From positions 1,616,001-1,680,000 of the forward strand of contig OX387611.1 of NCBI GenBank assembly GCA_947568835.1: a DNA stretch of 64,000 bases, written 5' to 3'. A program made the translations under genes and the position numbers. This DNA is from Protonemura montana (Eukaryota > Arthropoda > Insecta > Plecoptera > Nemouridae). The notes beneath the pieces are model-generated. The model saw only the letters and a list, made by a program, of their open reading frames with translations, ran no database searches and was not told the origin of the DNA. Positions 48,801-60,078 of the stretch are shown piece by piece; position 1 is the first letter of the stretch; each line of letters begins with the position of its first letter.

Positions 48801-51800
48801 CAAGGAGCTTCACTTCTGTTGTTTCTTCGATGGACTTGCCTAGGAGCATTATTAGCGGGCTGCTGTTAATTTTTTTCCTTATCGCGAATTCAGTTTTCTT
48901 GGCGTTTAGAAAAAGTTTTGAATTCATGATGTGGCAGACTATGGCATCCGCCGTCCGGGTGGCCATCTTGGAGACATCAGTGGTTGAGCTGATAACTTGC
49001 GATATATCATCCGCGTACATGGTTAGTTTTTCAGTATTAAGGAAATTATGCAAAGAGTTTGTGAGTAGTATAAAGAGAAGGGGCAAGAGGGTGCAGCCCC
49101 GAGGCACTCCATAGTTTTTTGACAATGCTCCAATTTTTTCGGAACGAACAATAACTTGTCTACTCAGTTACCGCCGTCTTTGTGTCGTCGACTTTGAAGT
49201 CAACTTATAAATGTTTTGTTAGATTTGCCAAGTATTAATAGTCAAGCGAAATGAAAATGTTGTCCCCACGATTCTTTACCAAAGTTTGACTGATTTCCTA
49301 TCGTACAGCATAAAAAACGACAACCACCGTGCCTGGGCTTCCTAAAAGACGATATTTTTCCAGGCTTGTCTACCCGTTCGACGTAAAAAAACCTGGTCTA
49401 TTCGAAGTTGCTCTCGTTTTATTCACCGCCAACTTCGTCTACGCCACTTTAATGGTAGCTGGCTGCAACCTGATGATCCTCTGCATGTTCCTCAACATGC
49501 GCGGTCAACTGAGAATCTTGAACCACAAGCTCTGCACTCTTCGGTCCTCTGCAGAGGCCGCGGTGCGCGATAAACGAGAAGTTGGTGCTGAGAGTCTGAC
49601 GTCAAGAGAAGGACAACAAGATGCGGTTGAAAATTGTTTGGTGGAGATTGACCTGGTGGAGACATACGGAAGCTTGGAACACTTGGAAAGCACACAAGGT
49701 AACCGATTTCCAAGATGGAGACGATTGTGGAGCTTGCTGTACTCGGACTGTGAATATTATTATTCCTTTTTTTTTATAATTAGTTGTATACATCATACAG
49801 AGTGACACATCGTCAACGAATTATAAAAATAAGCATAAAGACATAATTCAATATTCCACAGCTTTTCAGTTTAGCAAGAACTCATCAGCTTTATTAAACT
49901 CTCCATTCCTTAAAAATTTCCTAATTTTAAAGTAGAACGATTTGGTATTTCCCTCACCTCTAATTTCACCCGGTAGGGCTCTAAGAAATTGTCTCCCTTC
50001 AAAATGTAACCCAGATCCATATAGTGCCGTTCTATGTGATTGTGATTGTGGCAAAGATTTAAATCCGGTATTATATGAATGGTCATGTTCGTTTGTAAAT
50101 AATTCAGGGTTTTGCTGAACAAATGAGACAATCTCTAATATACATAGACTAGGGAAGGTTTTTCCAACACTTTTGAAAAAGACGGCAGAACAGAAATCGG
50201 TCGATAGTTATTGACAAGGCGCCTACTTCCAAACTTTTATATGGGCACCACCTAAGATTTTCCCAGGTCCTCCGGGAAAACCCCCGAGCTGAGGAAGCAA
50301 TTGAATAGATCAGTCAACACATGTAGTATCGCCATTGAACACTTTTTCACAACTTTAAGCGGTATCTCGTCGACCCCTGCTGATTGCTTGTTGTCGAAAC
50401 CCGATTAGACTTGGAGCAGCTCTTCCTCTGTTACCGAGCGTAAGAAAATGGTTTTCTTCGGTGCCGCAGTGGATTACGATAGCTTCTGCATGGCCTCCTC
50501 ATCGGTGCTCAAATTTAAGGTTGCCAATTCAGTAACTATTGAAGCGAATTGTTCGGTTTATATTGACATCTGCTTCACTTCAGATTTCGGCGAGAAGAGG
50601 CGAGAAGAGAGCGACATTCAATTGAAAATGGAAGAATTGCTCAAGGGATGTATTGCCCACCACGGAGAGCTTCAGACGTACGTTAACCTCTAAATTTTCT
50701 TCCTTTTACAACATTCTTTGTTATATTAGCGTTGGTCACTGAGTTGCCACCCAAAAGACAGGAAATATTGAATGCGGCAATGCCGGCCCAAGCATCGAAT
50801 ATCAAGATTTGAGCGATCAATATATTTGATTATTTTTTGCCTGAAACTGAAAACAGGGCTTCGCAACGCAATTAAAGCGCATTTCATGTTCATCATTATT
50901 CTTTTATTTTTCTCTGCAAAGAAGCATCCTGCATTTACTGTTCACTGATTTTTTGTTCAAATTTGTAAAAACGTTTTTGAAATTTCCGGGGAACTACGAA
51001 ATTATTTTTTCAAAATCTGAACTGTTTCGTTGCCATGAACATTGTCGGAAATTTCCAATTGTTCGGCATCGATTTTACCGATTTTTCTCAAAACACGCGA
51101 GAGATTTTAGGAACACAAAAATTTGCTCTGAAAATTAAAATCAGAGCTGCCGTTTGGCCGCTCTCACAAACTCAAAAACCAACACTCACGAGTGGATTTT
51201 TTTCTCGCGTAAGTAAAATTAAACCGATTCGTGCCGAAGTTTGGAGATATTTCAGCAAAAAATTTTCCAAACAAAGCAAGTGTGTTTAATTTCCGGCAGG
51301 TTTGTCCGTGCGTTTTCTGAACAGTGGAACGCGTTCTTCATCGTCAACGTGGCTGTCTGCCTTGCGCACAGCGTGCTGGTTATGACGTCATCGTCCATGG
51401 TTCGTTCATCACCCTGCAATAAATCATCTTCCAACACAAATTACTTACGAAACACTTTTCTGCCTCGGGGAACATTAGTTTTCTTTTCTGGTGTTTTTCT
51501 GGAATTAAAATAACATGTTCACTTAACATTCGAACTCTGGAAACTCAGATTTGCACTGCGATTTTTGTCCAGTTCAGAACAACTGTGAAATGTTAAAACT
51601 GAAAATTAAGAGTTTGTTATTCTTTGAAAATCTCTCAAGAATTCTATCTCAACCCAACGTCAGTTACTCGAGATTGACGGGTAGTGACGTAGTATAGCGT
51701 CACTGGAATCACAGTGACTGTGAGTATTCACAGCCTCTTGGTTCTACTCCTTGGAGATCCGTCATTCTCATCAAATACACAAAAATTCACGTCTAGCCTT

Positions 51801-54514
51801 CATTGGCTACGAGCCGCCCGCCAAAGGTAAGATACCTGGGTTCGAGTCCCATGTTGGGCAACAATTCTTGAGCGGTAATTCCTTTTATACGTTGCTTGCA
51901 ACATTTATTACTAACGGATTGTTAAGCTTAAGCTGGATCGCTTGGCATTTAGTCTCCTTATTTGGATTCCCCTTGCTGGCATACTGAGTGATGATTGGTG
52001 GGTTTCAGAAATCTGGTAACAGCAATATTCTGGTTCACTTAAGCGTCATGGGCACGTTCTACTCGATGCTTGGGATCTTCTGCTATCTGTCCCAGCAGAT
52101 CACCGTGGAGGTAAGAGGATCGTCGATTAAATAAGGAAACATTGAAGCGATAAAAACTATTTCATCGATAGCTTACCACTTCGGTCAATTGGGCGGTTTA
52201 CATCACATTTGCTTTACTGACATTTTGGAGAGAATCTTTGGTCTGCGAGCGAAGACTTTAGCTCCATTGATCGACTGGATCTCAGAAATTGATCCGGAAA
52301 TTATTGTCTTGGGCTTCGCGAACGCAATTTGAGTTTCGTTGTAAAATGAGCGTAGTGATATTTGAAATGATGAAATGTGAAAAAATCTGGTTTGCTTTAA
52401 TCACTTTTGTCTGTGTTTTACTCATTTTTTCTCGTTCTAGCGGCCAAACGCCTCATGCGATTTCAACGCAATTCGCAGATCACACTTTTGTGTTGTCAAA
52501 TTACACACATTAAGTAAAAAAAAAATCAGCCGAATAGTTTTGGAAATACTCAAAATTTGTAAAAAAATCTAATTTTGTTAAAACGTAATGGAGTTTTACC
52601 GCCAGGATTGTTTGCTTAAATTTACAAAGATCTTACAAACAATGCAATTTGGAAGTAAAGTTTTTGAGCCTGTAGGTGTTTTATTTTTTATTATTATTTG
52701 TTTATTCAAAATTATCCGACTTACCAGTCTGGATAAGGTTTGTTTTACTTTGATCGATACAACGGATCGGATTCACATTTAACCATCTCAAAATATCGCT
52801 AAAAAGCCAGCACGTCCAGGCAAAGCATATTGTTCTGCCAACTTTTATCATTTTGTCTGCGAGGTAAAAAAAAAAAAATACGAATAACTTCGATGACAAA
52901 TATTTAAAAGAACGACTGAACTAATCTGTAGTTTGGTGTTCAAGAGCCCCATGGAAACATGCACAGCTTGTTGGTAACCTTGCAGTCCGAGCTCCTGCAG
53001 GAGTCCATCTACGGCTGCGGATGGACAGATGCCAGCAAGAGCTTCAAGAGGGCCGTGGGAATTATGGTGTCCGTGACCAACCAGCCGATTGTCATCACGG
53101 CTGCTGGATTCATTCCTTTGACTCTGGATACTTTCAAAAATGTGAGTTACAATTGTTGCAGAAAATAAACGTGGCTTTCTGACATGTTTCTAATTAAATT
53201 TAATACAATCTGCCAACTTATTTTAAAATCAAGCACAGAAACATGGTTAAATGGACGATTCAACCTTTGGTAGCCATGGAGATGCTGAGATCGCCTGACA
53301 GAGCTTCTCAATTCTGCTATCTTATGTTACCACGGGTATATCATGGCCTAGCATAGGAGGTTCAATGGTAGATTCAACGTTTGGTAGCCATGGAGATGCT
53401 GAGATCGCCTGACAGAGCTTCTCAATTCTGCTATCTTATGTTACCACGGGAATATCATGGCCTAGCATCGGAGGTTCAATGGTAGATTCAACGTTTGGTA
53501 GCCATGGAGATGCTGAGATCGCCTGACAGAGCTTCTCAATTCTGCTATCTTATGTTACCACGGGTATATCATGGCCTAGCATAGGAGGTTCAATGGTAGA
53601 TTCAACGTTTGGTAGCCATGGAGATGCTGAGATCGCCTGACAGAGCTTCTCAATTCTGCTATCTTATGTTACCACGGGTATATCATGGCCTAGCATAGGA
53701 GGTTCAATGGTAGATTCAACGTTTGGTAGCCATGGAGATGCTGAGATCGCCTGACAGAGCATCTCAATTCTGCTATCTTATGTTACCACGGGTATATCAT
53801 GGCCTAGCATAGAAGGTTAAATGGTAGATTCAACGTTTGGTAGCCATGGAGATGCTGAGATCGCCTGACAGAGCTTCTCAATTCTGCTATCTTATGTTAC
53901 CACGGGTATATCATGGCCTAGCATAGGAGGTTCAATGGTAGATTCAACGTTTGGTAGCCATGGAGATGCTGAGATCGCCTGACAGAGCTTCTCAATTCTG
54001 CTATCTTATGTTACCAAGGGTATATCATGGCCTAGCATCGGAGGTTCAATGGTAGATTCAACGTTTGGTAGCCATGGAGATGCTGAGATCGCCTGACAGA
54101 GCTTCTCAATTCTGCTATCTTATGTTACCACGGGTATATCATGGCCTAGCATAGGAGGTTCAATGGTAGATTCAACGTTTGGTAGCCATGGAGATGCTGA
54201 GATCGCCTGACAGAGTTTCTTAATTCTGCTATCTTATTTGACCACGCTTTAAATTTTTCAAACAGACTGTGCCGTGTACACAGAAACTTGTTTAAAAAAG
54301 CAGTCGTTTTGGGGTTCGTAACGTGAAAACCTTAATTGAAATCAAATTGAATTCAACAATTACAAAGCTACAGTGTGAGAAGCTGTGTGCATGTGTTTGA
54401 TGTGGTTAATGTCATTGGTTGGTTTCTAGGGCAGCATCTGATTGGCTGGCTTCTCTGTTGTTGTAGGTGATCAACTCAGCCTACCAGTCCTACATGGTGT
54501 TGAGCAGCTTCTAG
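45816..54514 (+). CDS. Odorant receptor gene E, complete, 8 exons
   Basis: Exons 45816-45858, 47490-47925, 49364-49698, 50584-50677, 51300-51399, 52009-52110, 52986-53141 and 54467-54514 splice in phase to 437 residues. Exon 1 encodes the same 14 residues as A to C. Exon 4 is 18 nt shorter than in B, removing six codons from the charged loop. The C-terminus retains WTDASKSFKRAVGIMV and VINSAYQSYMVLSSF. No stop or frameshift was found, so it is probably functional. It is transcribed away from gene D. Introns 2 and 3 hold LINE remnants and intron 7 the expanded minisatellite; intron 6 (52,111-52,985) shows nothing recognisable. The open frame extending upstream of exon 2 from 47342 has no ATG and crosses the acceptor, so it is not the start. 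Confidence 0.88.
46678..46717. promoter_or_regulatory. Conserved box inside OR E intron 1
   Basis: CGGCCGGTTGGCAGACAAAC followed by CCTATCATTACGCC, the inverted form of the box in D intron 1 at 41,934. Its position in intron 1 is conserved between the two arms of the cluster. Confidence 0.4.
48430..49125 (-). mobile_element. LINE reverse-transcriptase remnant in OR E intron 2
   Basis: Minus-strand GVPRGCTLLPLLFILLTNSL and MYADDISQVIS are the RT palm motifs with the catalytic YADD. Downstream are AVRMVYFANRRSKIEYGIIL and CSKIFYKNSCRPLL with stops. Decayed, and antisense to gene E. Confidence 0.75.
49866..50450 (-). mobile_element. Internally deleted LINE remnant in OR E intron 3
   Basis: The 5' part (about 50,440-50,150) reads like RT fingers: FDNKQSAGVDEIPLKVVKKC and NCFLSSGVFPEDLGKS. 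It jumps to the far C-terminus (HLFSKTLNYLQTN, YGSGLHFEGRQFLRALPGEI) that ends at the stop near 49,866. The palm is missing and frames change. Confidence 0.6.
51790..51855 (+). other. Possible tRNA-derived SINE remnant (pol III B-box match)
   Basis: GGTTCGAGTCC at 51839-51849 is an exact match to the pol III B-box consensus GGTTCGANTCC, followed by CATGTTGGGCA. A weak A-box-like TAGCCTTCATTGG lies 45 bp upstream. No cloverleaf could be drawn. Chance cannot be excluded. Confidence 0.25.
53240..54238. repeat. 114-bp minisatellite in OR E intron 7 (~9 copies)
   Basis: GTAGCCATGGAGATGCTGAG recurs with exact 114-bp spacing (TAGCCA at 53271, 53385, 53499 and so on). Copies are nearly identical; the last is degraded. 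It has the same sequence family, intron and orientation as the ~4-copy versions in B, C and D. Confidence 0.95.
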
Positions 54515-55950
54515 TCGAGGACACATATCGCCAGCAACATTTCATGCACCACCATGCCGCTCTCTGGCATTTTAATATCACACACCAGTAGGAACATTAG
54601 ATGGTAACTTTGTGTGTTTGTGTGTTTTTAAGGTAAAATAATGGTAAAATAAGGTAAAATATAAACCTTTAATATAGTTTTACGTAAAAACAGCTGTCTG
54701 TAGTGGAGTTTTTGCCACCAACTAGATTCACATAGAGATGTGAGGTTTCATAAAAATCCGCGATTTCTTTCCCTAAATTTTTTATAAAAATAAACTCAAT
54801 TTTGAGGAAAAAGGAGATATCAAGTTTTGCTACATCACCATCATCATAATTAACGTATGGTTAATAATCATTAAGATGCTTCTGATCAAATTTGGCATCA
54901 TTAGACTTCAAAACTTGGTTTACTCGGCTTGATCATGGATGTATAGGTACGGACTGGCAACTAGTTCAGAGTCGGTGACTAGAGAAGACTGCACATTGGC
55001 AGCCATCTTTGACACATCAAGATCTGTCAGACTTAACTCCTAATCTTACATTCTAGTTGCGATCCTCGAACATCTGGGCAGTCTTAACTTGGTTTTGGCT
55101 CAAGATTTGATGTTCCTCACGTCAGTGGCATTTTGCAAACGTCGAGCGAGTCAATTTAGGTGAAACACTTGAAACGAGACATAACATTGTTGCAATAACT
55201 GGCCGTGTGATTTAAAAGTACGTGGTGGTTTTGTCTGGCACTAATTTTTTGATCTCTAAAAACGCCTTAAAAATGTAAACCTCCGTTGGTCGAGGCTCAA
55301 AGTTTGAACAAAGAAGAAATATTGGCAGCTAGAAAGTTAATTTTGTTTGCTAGAAAAGACCTGTGCCTCTATTTTGCCAGCCTCCATCTTGTTTGAGCTT
55401 TCATTACCTTGACCAATTTCAAATGATAAAAGTTCCCACAATACGGCGACCAACTCACGAAAATCTTTAACTCATCAATTGAATTCAGAGCAGTCAGTTT
55501 GTCCAGCGATCCGTTAAGAACAGTCTGTTAAATTTTTTTGCTTGACAACAGCCGATCAGAAAATGTTTATTGTTAATTTTAACGAGCCACTAAAAAACCG
55601 TTTTTTTTAACAGTTTTTAATGCCATTTGGTGTTTTCTTCAAATTTTTAACATGACTTCACAGTGCGTCGTTAAACTCAATAATAAATTAAATTAATCTA
55701 GCGTGACAAATTTAAATTAAGAAATTGTTTAAAGCACCGGATTGGTTTAACACGTTATCTGCAAGGGCATAGCTTAGTTCAAAAATATTGACATCGGTGA
55801 TACGTTTTCTTATCACTAAGATGAGAAAATATTCTTTAAAACAGTTTTCACTATACGGTGAGATGAAGCAATTTGTTTATCTCTCCCTTTTCATCTTTGG
55901 AATCACAAATATAGCAAATATGTTACATCAATATATTATATCACAAATAT
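54515..55950. other. 3' flank of OR E, no gene seen
   Basis: AT-rich and gene-free. 55,080-55,265 is similar, inverted, to 8,930-9,120, so the spacing from gene end to next promoter mirrors the B-to-A interval. Confidence 0.65.
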
Positions 55951-56503
55951 GTTGGCCTCTAATGGCGTGCCTCGATGCTCTGTGCCAGCAGGCGAGTCTG
56001 TTTCCATATCCGCCCCAACACATCTGGTGCTTTTTGGTACAACCAAATGTTGAACCTGAAATAAAACTAGTCTAAATGTGTGAATTAATATTTAATAATT
56101 TATAGACGCAATATTTCGAATCTCTTATGACACCTGTGTTCTTTTTGGAAAGGAAACCAAATGTTGAATAAAATTACACTTTGATGAAACTGAATCGTGT
56201 CTCATTAAATATGCCAAACATTTGCTATTCCACGGCCTACTGGCCGACAGTCAAACATATCATTACGTCTGGCAACAAACTGACATAAACACATTCTTCG
56301 ACGTTTTCTTAATAATTCTTTACCTCGCATGTTTTTTTTTCTTCCATCCTTTTTATCAGTCGCCCTTTAAAAACCAGTCGTGTTCCTGGAAACATTCCAT
56401 AAATTTGGATACATTTTTTCGTTCCCTTCTTATTGGCTGTCGCTGGTTTAAAACGTTGTCTGTTGCCCGATGTCCTGACAGTCTGGCCAAGGAGTGTGTG
56501 AAG
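55951..56503 (+). promoter_or_regulatory. Upstream block of a sixth OR gene (F), cut off before its start codon
   Basis: Matches 45330-45808 ahead of gene E up to GGCCAAGGAGTGTGTGAAG, where E continues GTAAAGTGTGCAG and then its ATG. Here it is broken at about 56,503 and LINE sequence follows, so exon 1 would begin only ~13 bp further on. The rest of F may lie beyond the window or be lost. Confidence 0.6.
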
Positions 56504-58813
56504 CCTAATTGAACTGAAGTATTACCGTTTTGGAGAAATTGATAGACAGTTCATTTTCTCGTACCCAATTTGAGATTTCCTTAGTTGCCAATTTATTTTT
56601 ATGTACTTCTCTTCTATCGTCTTGTGGAACTTTTAAGAGATGAGTGGTATCATCTGCGAAGAGTGTTAGATGACCTTGCTCGATGTGGGATGGCAAGTCA
56701 TTAGTATATAAGATGAATAGCAGGGGAGCAATAATAGATCCTTGTGGAACTCCGATATTTATATTTACTTCATTAGAAAAGAACGCGCAATTTGTATTAA
56801 TTATTTTGGTTATATGTCTCCTGTTGGTTAGGTATGATTTGATCCATTCATTTGCTACACCATTAATACCAAAATATTTTAATTTATCTATCAATTTGGA
56901 GTGATTTACCATATCAAATGCCTTGCTTAGATCGTAAAAAACACCTATGGCTGATTTCCGACTTCCTAGTGTACCATAAACTTGATCTATGAAGCCTAGC
57001 ATGTCTGATATAATTTTATATTTGTCAATGAAATTATTTAATTTAATGCAAAAACATTTTTCGATGATTTGAAAAGACAGACAAAAGCTACTGGCCGATA
57101 GTTTGCAACCGACGTTTTACATCCTTTCTTGTGTAGTGGGCATATGAGCGCCAATTTTAATTTGTTTGGAAAAATACCTAGAGAGAATGACGAGTTTATA
57201 ATGTACATTAGGGGTTCAATGAAAAATATGGCACTGTGTTTCAGAATGTGACCCGGAATGCCGTCGAATCCGGCTGCCTTCCTCTTTTTTGTCACTAGGT
57301 CAATAGCATCAAGTACATTTTTAGAAGTAACTGGGGTTATAAAAAACGAATGATTATTCCTTTGCAAGTTTAAATTCGATGTACAAATTCGATGTGTTTT
57401 AAATGCTCCGAGGAATTATTATTGTCAGACAATATGTTTGTTGCTGCATCCTTAAAGAAGTTATTGAATATGTTGGCAACATCGGTAGGATTTTTGGTCA
57501 ACGTATTATCGCCATCATTTTTTAATACTATGTCTCTATTGATTGGTCCTTTATTTATATTATCGTCAATAAGACTCCAAGCCTGTTTAGATTTGTTGTT
57601 TGTCATTTGTATTTTCTTTTTGTTAGCTAATTGTTTACTTTCCTGAATTAACGACTTATATTTTTTCAATAATAAGCGGTATTCGGTTTCAACGTCTGTG
57701 GTACCTGATGCTCCCTTAGATTTACTATAAAGTGCCATTACTCGTTCTGACAAAATTTTTAATTCAGAAGAGTACCAGTCTGTCGGTGGTCTGTTATTGT
57801 TTTTGATTCTCGATTTTTTAATTGGAAATACTTTGTTGAAGATGTTATTAAATATCTCCATGAATTCTTCAAACATTTCATTTGCATGTAATTTGACAAA
57901 AACACTCTCCCACTTTGTTTGGCTAAGGGCTATCCCAAAGTCATTGATTTGTTTATTGCTAAAAGTTCTTTTGAAAACGAATCTTGCTTTGGGCTTCTGT
58001 TTTTTGAACGCACACTTTAAACAGCTGAATGCTGTGATCTGATAAGCCTGCATCAATTGTTTCTGCAATACCAAACCTACCACTGGTGAATATATTGTCG
58101 ATACAGGTTTGTGAGGTTTTTGTTATTCTGGTGGACTTAATGATCCTTAAAATAAGACCATATGATCTCAATGAATTAACTAATATTGAAGCATATTTGC
58201 AGTTGGAGGTTAAGTTAACATTAAAATCTCCACATACTATTATTTGTCTTTTTGATGATATGGTTTGCAAAAATGAAGAAATATTTTCTATAAATTTATA
58301 AAAATTTCCTGTGGGAGACCTATAGATACACAATATGAAGTAGTTCCCATGGTTCACATTCAATTCTACTGCTGACATTTCAAAGTTTTTATCTTCTAAC
58401 AAATTACCGTTAATAAATGTTGGTTTAATATCCGGAGCAGGTTTTGCAAAAATGATTGTTCCCCCATGGATAAAGTTTTTTCTACAATATGCAGTTATAA
58501 GAGTATATCCCTCGAGTTTAATAAATTCAATATCTTCCTCTTTTAGCCAATGCTCAGTAAAGCAGAGGATGTCTGGCGTATATACATATGATTTTAAGTA
58601 ACAATCGATGCGATCGATTTTGTTTTTAATAGATTGAATATTTACATGCAGTAGTAAATTTACCTCCCTTTCCGTTCTTACACCCGTGATAATTTCTCTG
58701 TCGATTCCACTTCTGGTGTTCTTCCTGTTAGCGACCTTACTTCTTTCTTTGCTTCTGATACGTTGTGGATATTCAGCTCCCAAATTATCTTTCTTAGTGT
58801 CACACTTTCGTTG
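56504..58813 (-). pseudogene. LINE 1 ORF2: endonuclease/reverse transcriptase, frameshifted and truncated
   Basis: Read from the codon after ORF1's UAG, the frame stays open to 57,959. It encodes an AP-type endonuclease: LLLHVNIQSIKNKID, LCFTEHWLKEED, IIVCGDFNVNL, SCIDNIFT-like SQTCIDNIFTS and GLSDHSIQLF. There is no ATG before this domain; the apparent start at 58783 is a TTG. A frameshift near 58,010 leads to the linker (58083-57370). A small duplication of AAATTCGATGTAC near 57,375 shifts into the RT fingers (KKRKAAGFDGIPGHILKHS), and another shift near 57,050 precedes the palm (YDLSKAFDMVNHSKL, NIGVPQGSIIAPLLFILYTN, FADDTTHLL). Its catalytic residues are present but the protein can no longer be made whole. 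Confidence 0.85.
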
Positions 58814-58816
58814 CTA
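58808..58816 (-). promoter_or_regulatory. Candidate readthrough stop UAG-CAA-CGA between LINE 1 ORF1 and ORF2
   Basis: The ORF1 stop TAG (58816-58814) is followed by CAACGA, with ORF2 continuing in the same frame. This fits the looser CARNBA leaky-stop consensus but has G where CARYYA expects a pyrimidine. Confidence 0.55.
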
Positions 58817-60052
58817 TGTAGATTCTTCTTCATAATTTATTCTATTCTTAAGTTTGGACAACATTTTCTGTTTCACCGGGCAGTCCCGGCTCGTTGCACT
58901 GTGGTAACTGCTTTTTTCTAGTCGAGAGTTGTCAGTGTCTTTCGATTTATCGCAATTTACACATTTGTAATCCGTAGACTTGCACTCTGCTTCCTTGTGG
59001 TTTTCTTCACAGCTCATACAGATTTTTTTTTGACGGGTACAGTTTTTAGCGGTTTGATTAAAACCAGCACACCAATAGCACTGGGTGACAAACAGGTGGT
59101 CATATACTCTAAATCTATCCCATCCAAAGTTCACTCGCCCTTTCGTGAGTAGAAATACTCTAGTTTTGGGATCGACCTCCACTACTACATATGATGAGCC
59201 TTGTTTTCGTTCGACAGCCTTGATTAGTTTCAGTGTGTAGTTGGGTACGTTCGCTGCTAGGTCGTTCTGCTTGGCAATAGTGCCACAGAAATCGGAAGAG
59301 GAGAGACCGTTGATAGCTAAATCAGCAAATTGCAGTCTCGGAATTAGTTTAGGAGTAATTCTCGTGTCATATTTGTCACCAAAAATTGATTGCACTTCTT
59401 TGAGGAGCTTAGTTGCCGAATCCTTGCAATCGCAGTTGACGTAAACGTCACCTTGTTTGTTTTGCTTCAAGTTGGAAACCCCCACACTCATTTCAAATGG
59501 ATTGATTTTTTCGGTAAGTTCATTCTTTGTGTTTTCATTGCAATTGCTCCTAATTTTTGGTTTTATTGATATTACCTCACTCGTCCGTTTTGACGTTGCT
59601 GTTGCGTAGGTGATGGGCGTAACCCTAGCCAGCTGGGACGAGTTCCCGCCATCTCCGAGTCGATGTATCTCTAGAGCCTGTAGTTTGTTTTCATTTTGCA
59701 ATGATTTCACTAGTTGAGTTAGGATGTCGTTCTCCCTTTTAAGCATGTTTATTTCTTCATTTGGGTTCAAAGCCTTACCCCTTTTAAGGAATTCAGACGT
59801 CGCTGCAATTTCATCCTCGTCGTCCTCTTCTTTGTTTGACATGCAGTCATTGCAGCACCATTTTTCGGTTGTTTTAAGATCGTTCAAATTTACTTCCGGT
59901 AACGCGCAGTTGAAATGAAATCCCGAAGTACAGACGTCGCACGTAACACCGTTAGATAACTTCCTGTTGCACCGTTTGCACTTAATAATTGGATTATTTC
60001 GGGAGCTACCCTCAACGACGTCTCCCCTGCTCGCCATCTTGCTGCTCGCCAT
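58814..60052 (-). CDS. LINE 1 ORF1: Gag-like RNA-binding protein with PHD finger
   Basis: 412 residues, intact. A C4HC3 PHD-type finger lies at residues 25-70 (C25, C28, C38, C41, H46, C49, C66 or C67, C70). A predicted coiled coil follows (about 95-130), then a conserved central domain shared with the other LINE (VGVSNLKQNKQGDVYVNC, GDKYDTRITPKLIPRLQ). Zinc knuckles come last: CYWCAGFNQTAKNC, from residue 325, has Gln in place of the His ligand; CMSCEENHKEAEC and CVNC follow. ORF1 proteins bind the element RNA in ribonucleoprotein particles. PHD fingers are known in ORF1 of CR1-like elements. The start at 60052 is the first ATG, only 6 bp from the opposing ORF1. Confidence 0.9.
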   Translation of the reverse strand: MASSKMASRGDVVEGSSRNNPIIKCKRCNRKLSNGVTCDVCTSGFHFNCALPEVNLNDLKTTEKWCCNDCMSNKEEDDEDEIAATSEFLKRGKALNPNEEINMLKRENDILTQLVKSLQNENKLQALEIHRLGDGGNSSQLARVTPITYATATSKRTSEVISIKPKIRSNCNENTKNELTEKINPFEMSVGVSNLKQNKQGDVYVNCDCKDSATKLLKEVQSIFGDKYDTRITPKLIPRLQFADLAINGLSSSDFCGTIAKQNDLAANVPNYTLKLIKAVERKQGSSYVVVEVDPKTRVFLLTKGRVNFGWDRFRVYDHLFVTQCYWCAGFNQTAKNCTRQKKICMSCEENHKEAECKSTDYKCVNCDKSKDTDNSRLEKSSYHSATSRDCPVKQKMLSKLKNRINYEEEST

Positions 60053-60078
60053 ATCTTCATGATGGAATCAAAGATGGC
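60033..60078. promoter_or_regulatory. Cluster of three GCCATHWY (Pho/YY1-type) motifs at the LINE head-to-head junction
   Basis: GCCATCTT at 60033-60040, GCCATATC at 60048-60055 and, on the opposite strand, GCCATCTT at 60078-60071 all match the insect Pho core GCCATHWY. They overlap the first codons of both ORF1s (AAGATGGC), so protein coding could explain them. YY1 sites near the start drive mammalian L1, which makes the match worth noting. Confidence 0.3.

Larger units (their letters stand above)
56504..60052 (-). mobile_element. LINE 1 (PHD-type), minus strand, 3'-truncated
   Basis: A CR1/Jockey-group non-LTR element with ORF1 (60052-58814) and ORF2 (58813-56504). ORF1 is intact; ORF2 carries several frameshifts. 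The element ends inside the RT palm after KTVILQF, so its thumb, C-terminus and 3' UTR are missing. A normal LINE insertion keeps the 3' end, so a later deletion or rearrangement formed the 56,503/56,504 junction. Confidence 0.88.

Noticed and set aside
53240..54238. CRISPR-like array
   Set aside because: Regular 114-bp repeats with no spacers in a eukaryotic intron; it is a minisatellite.
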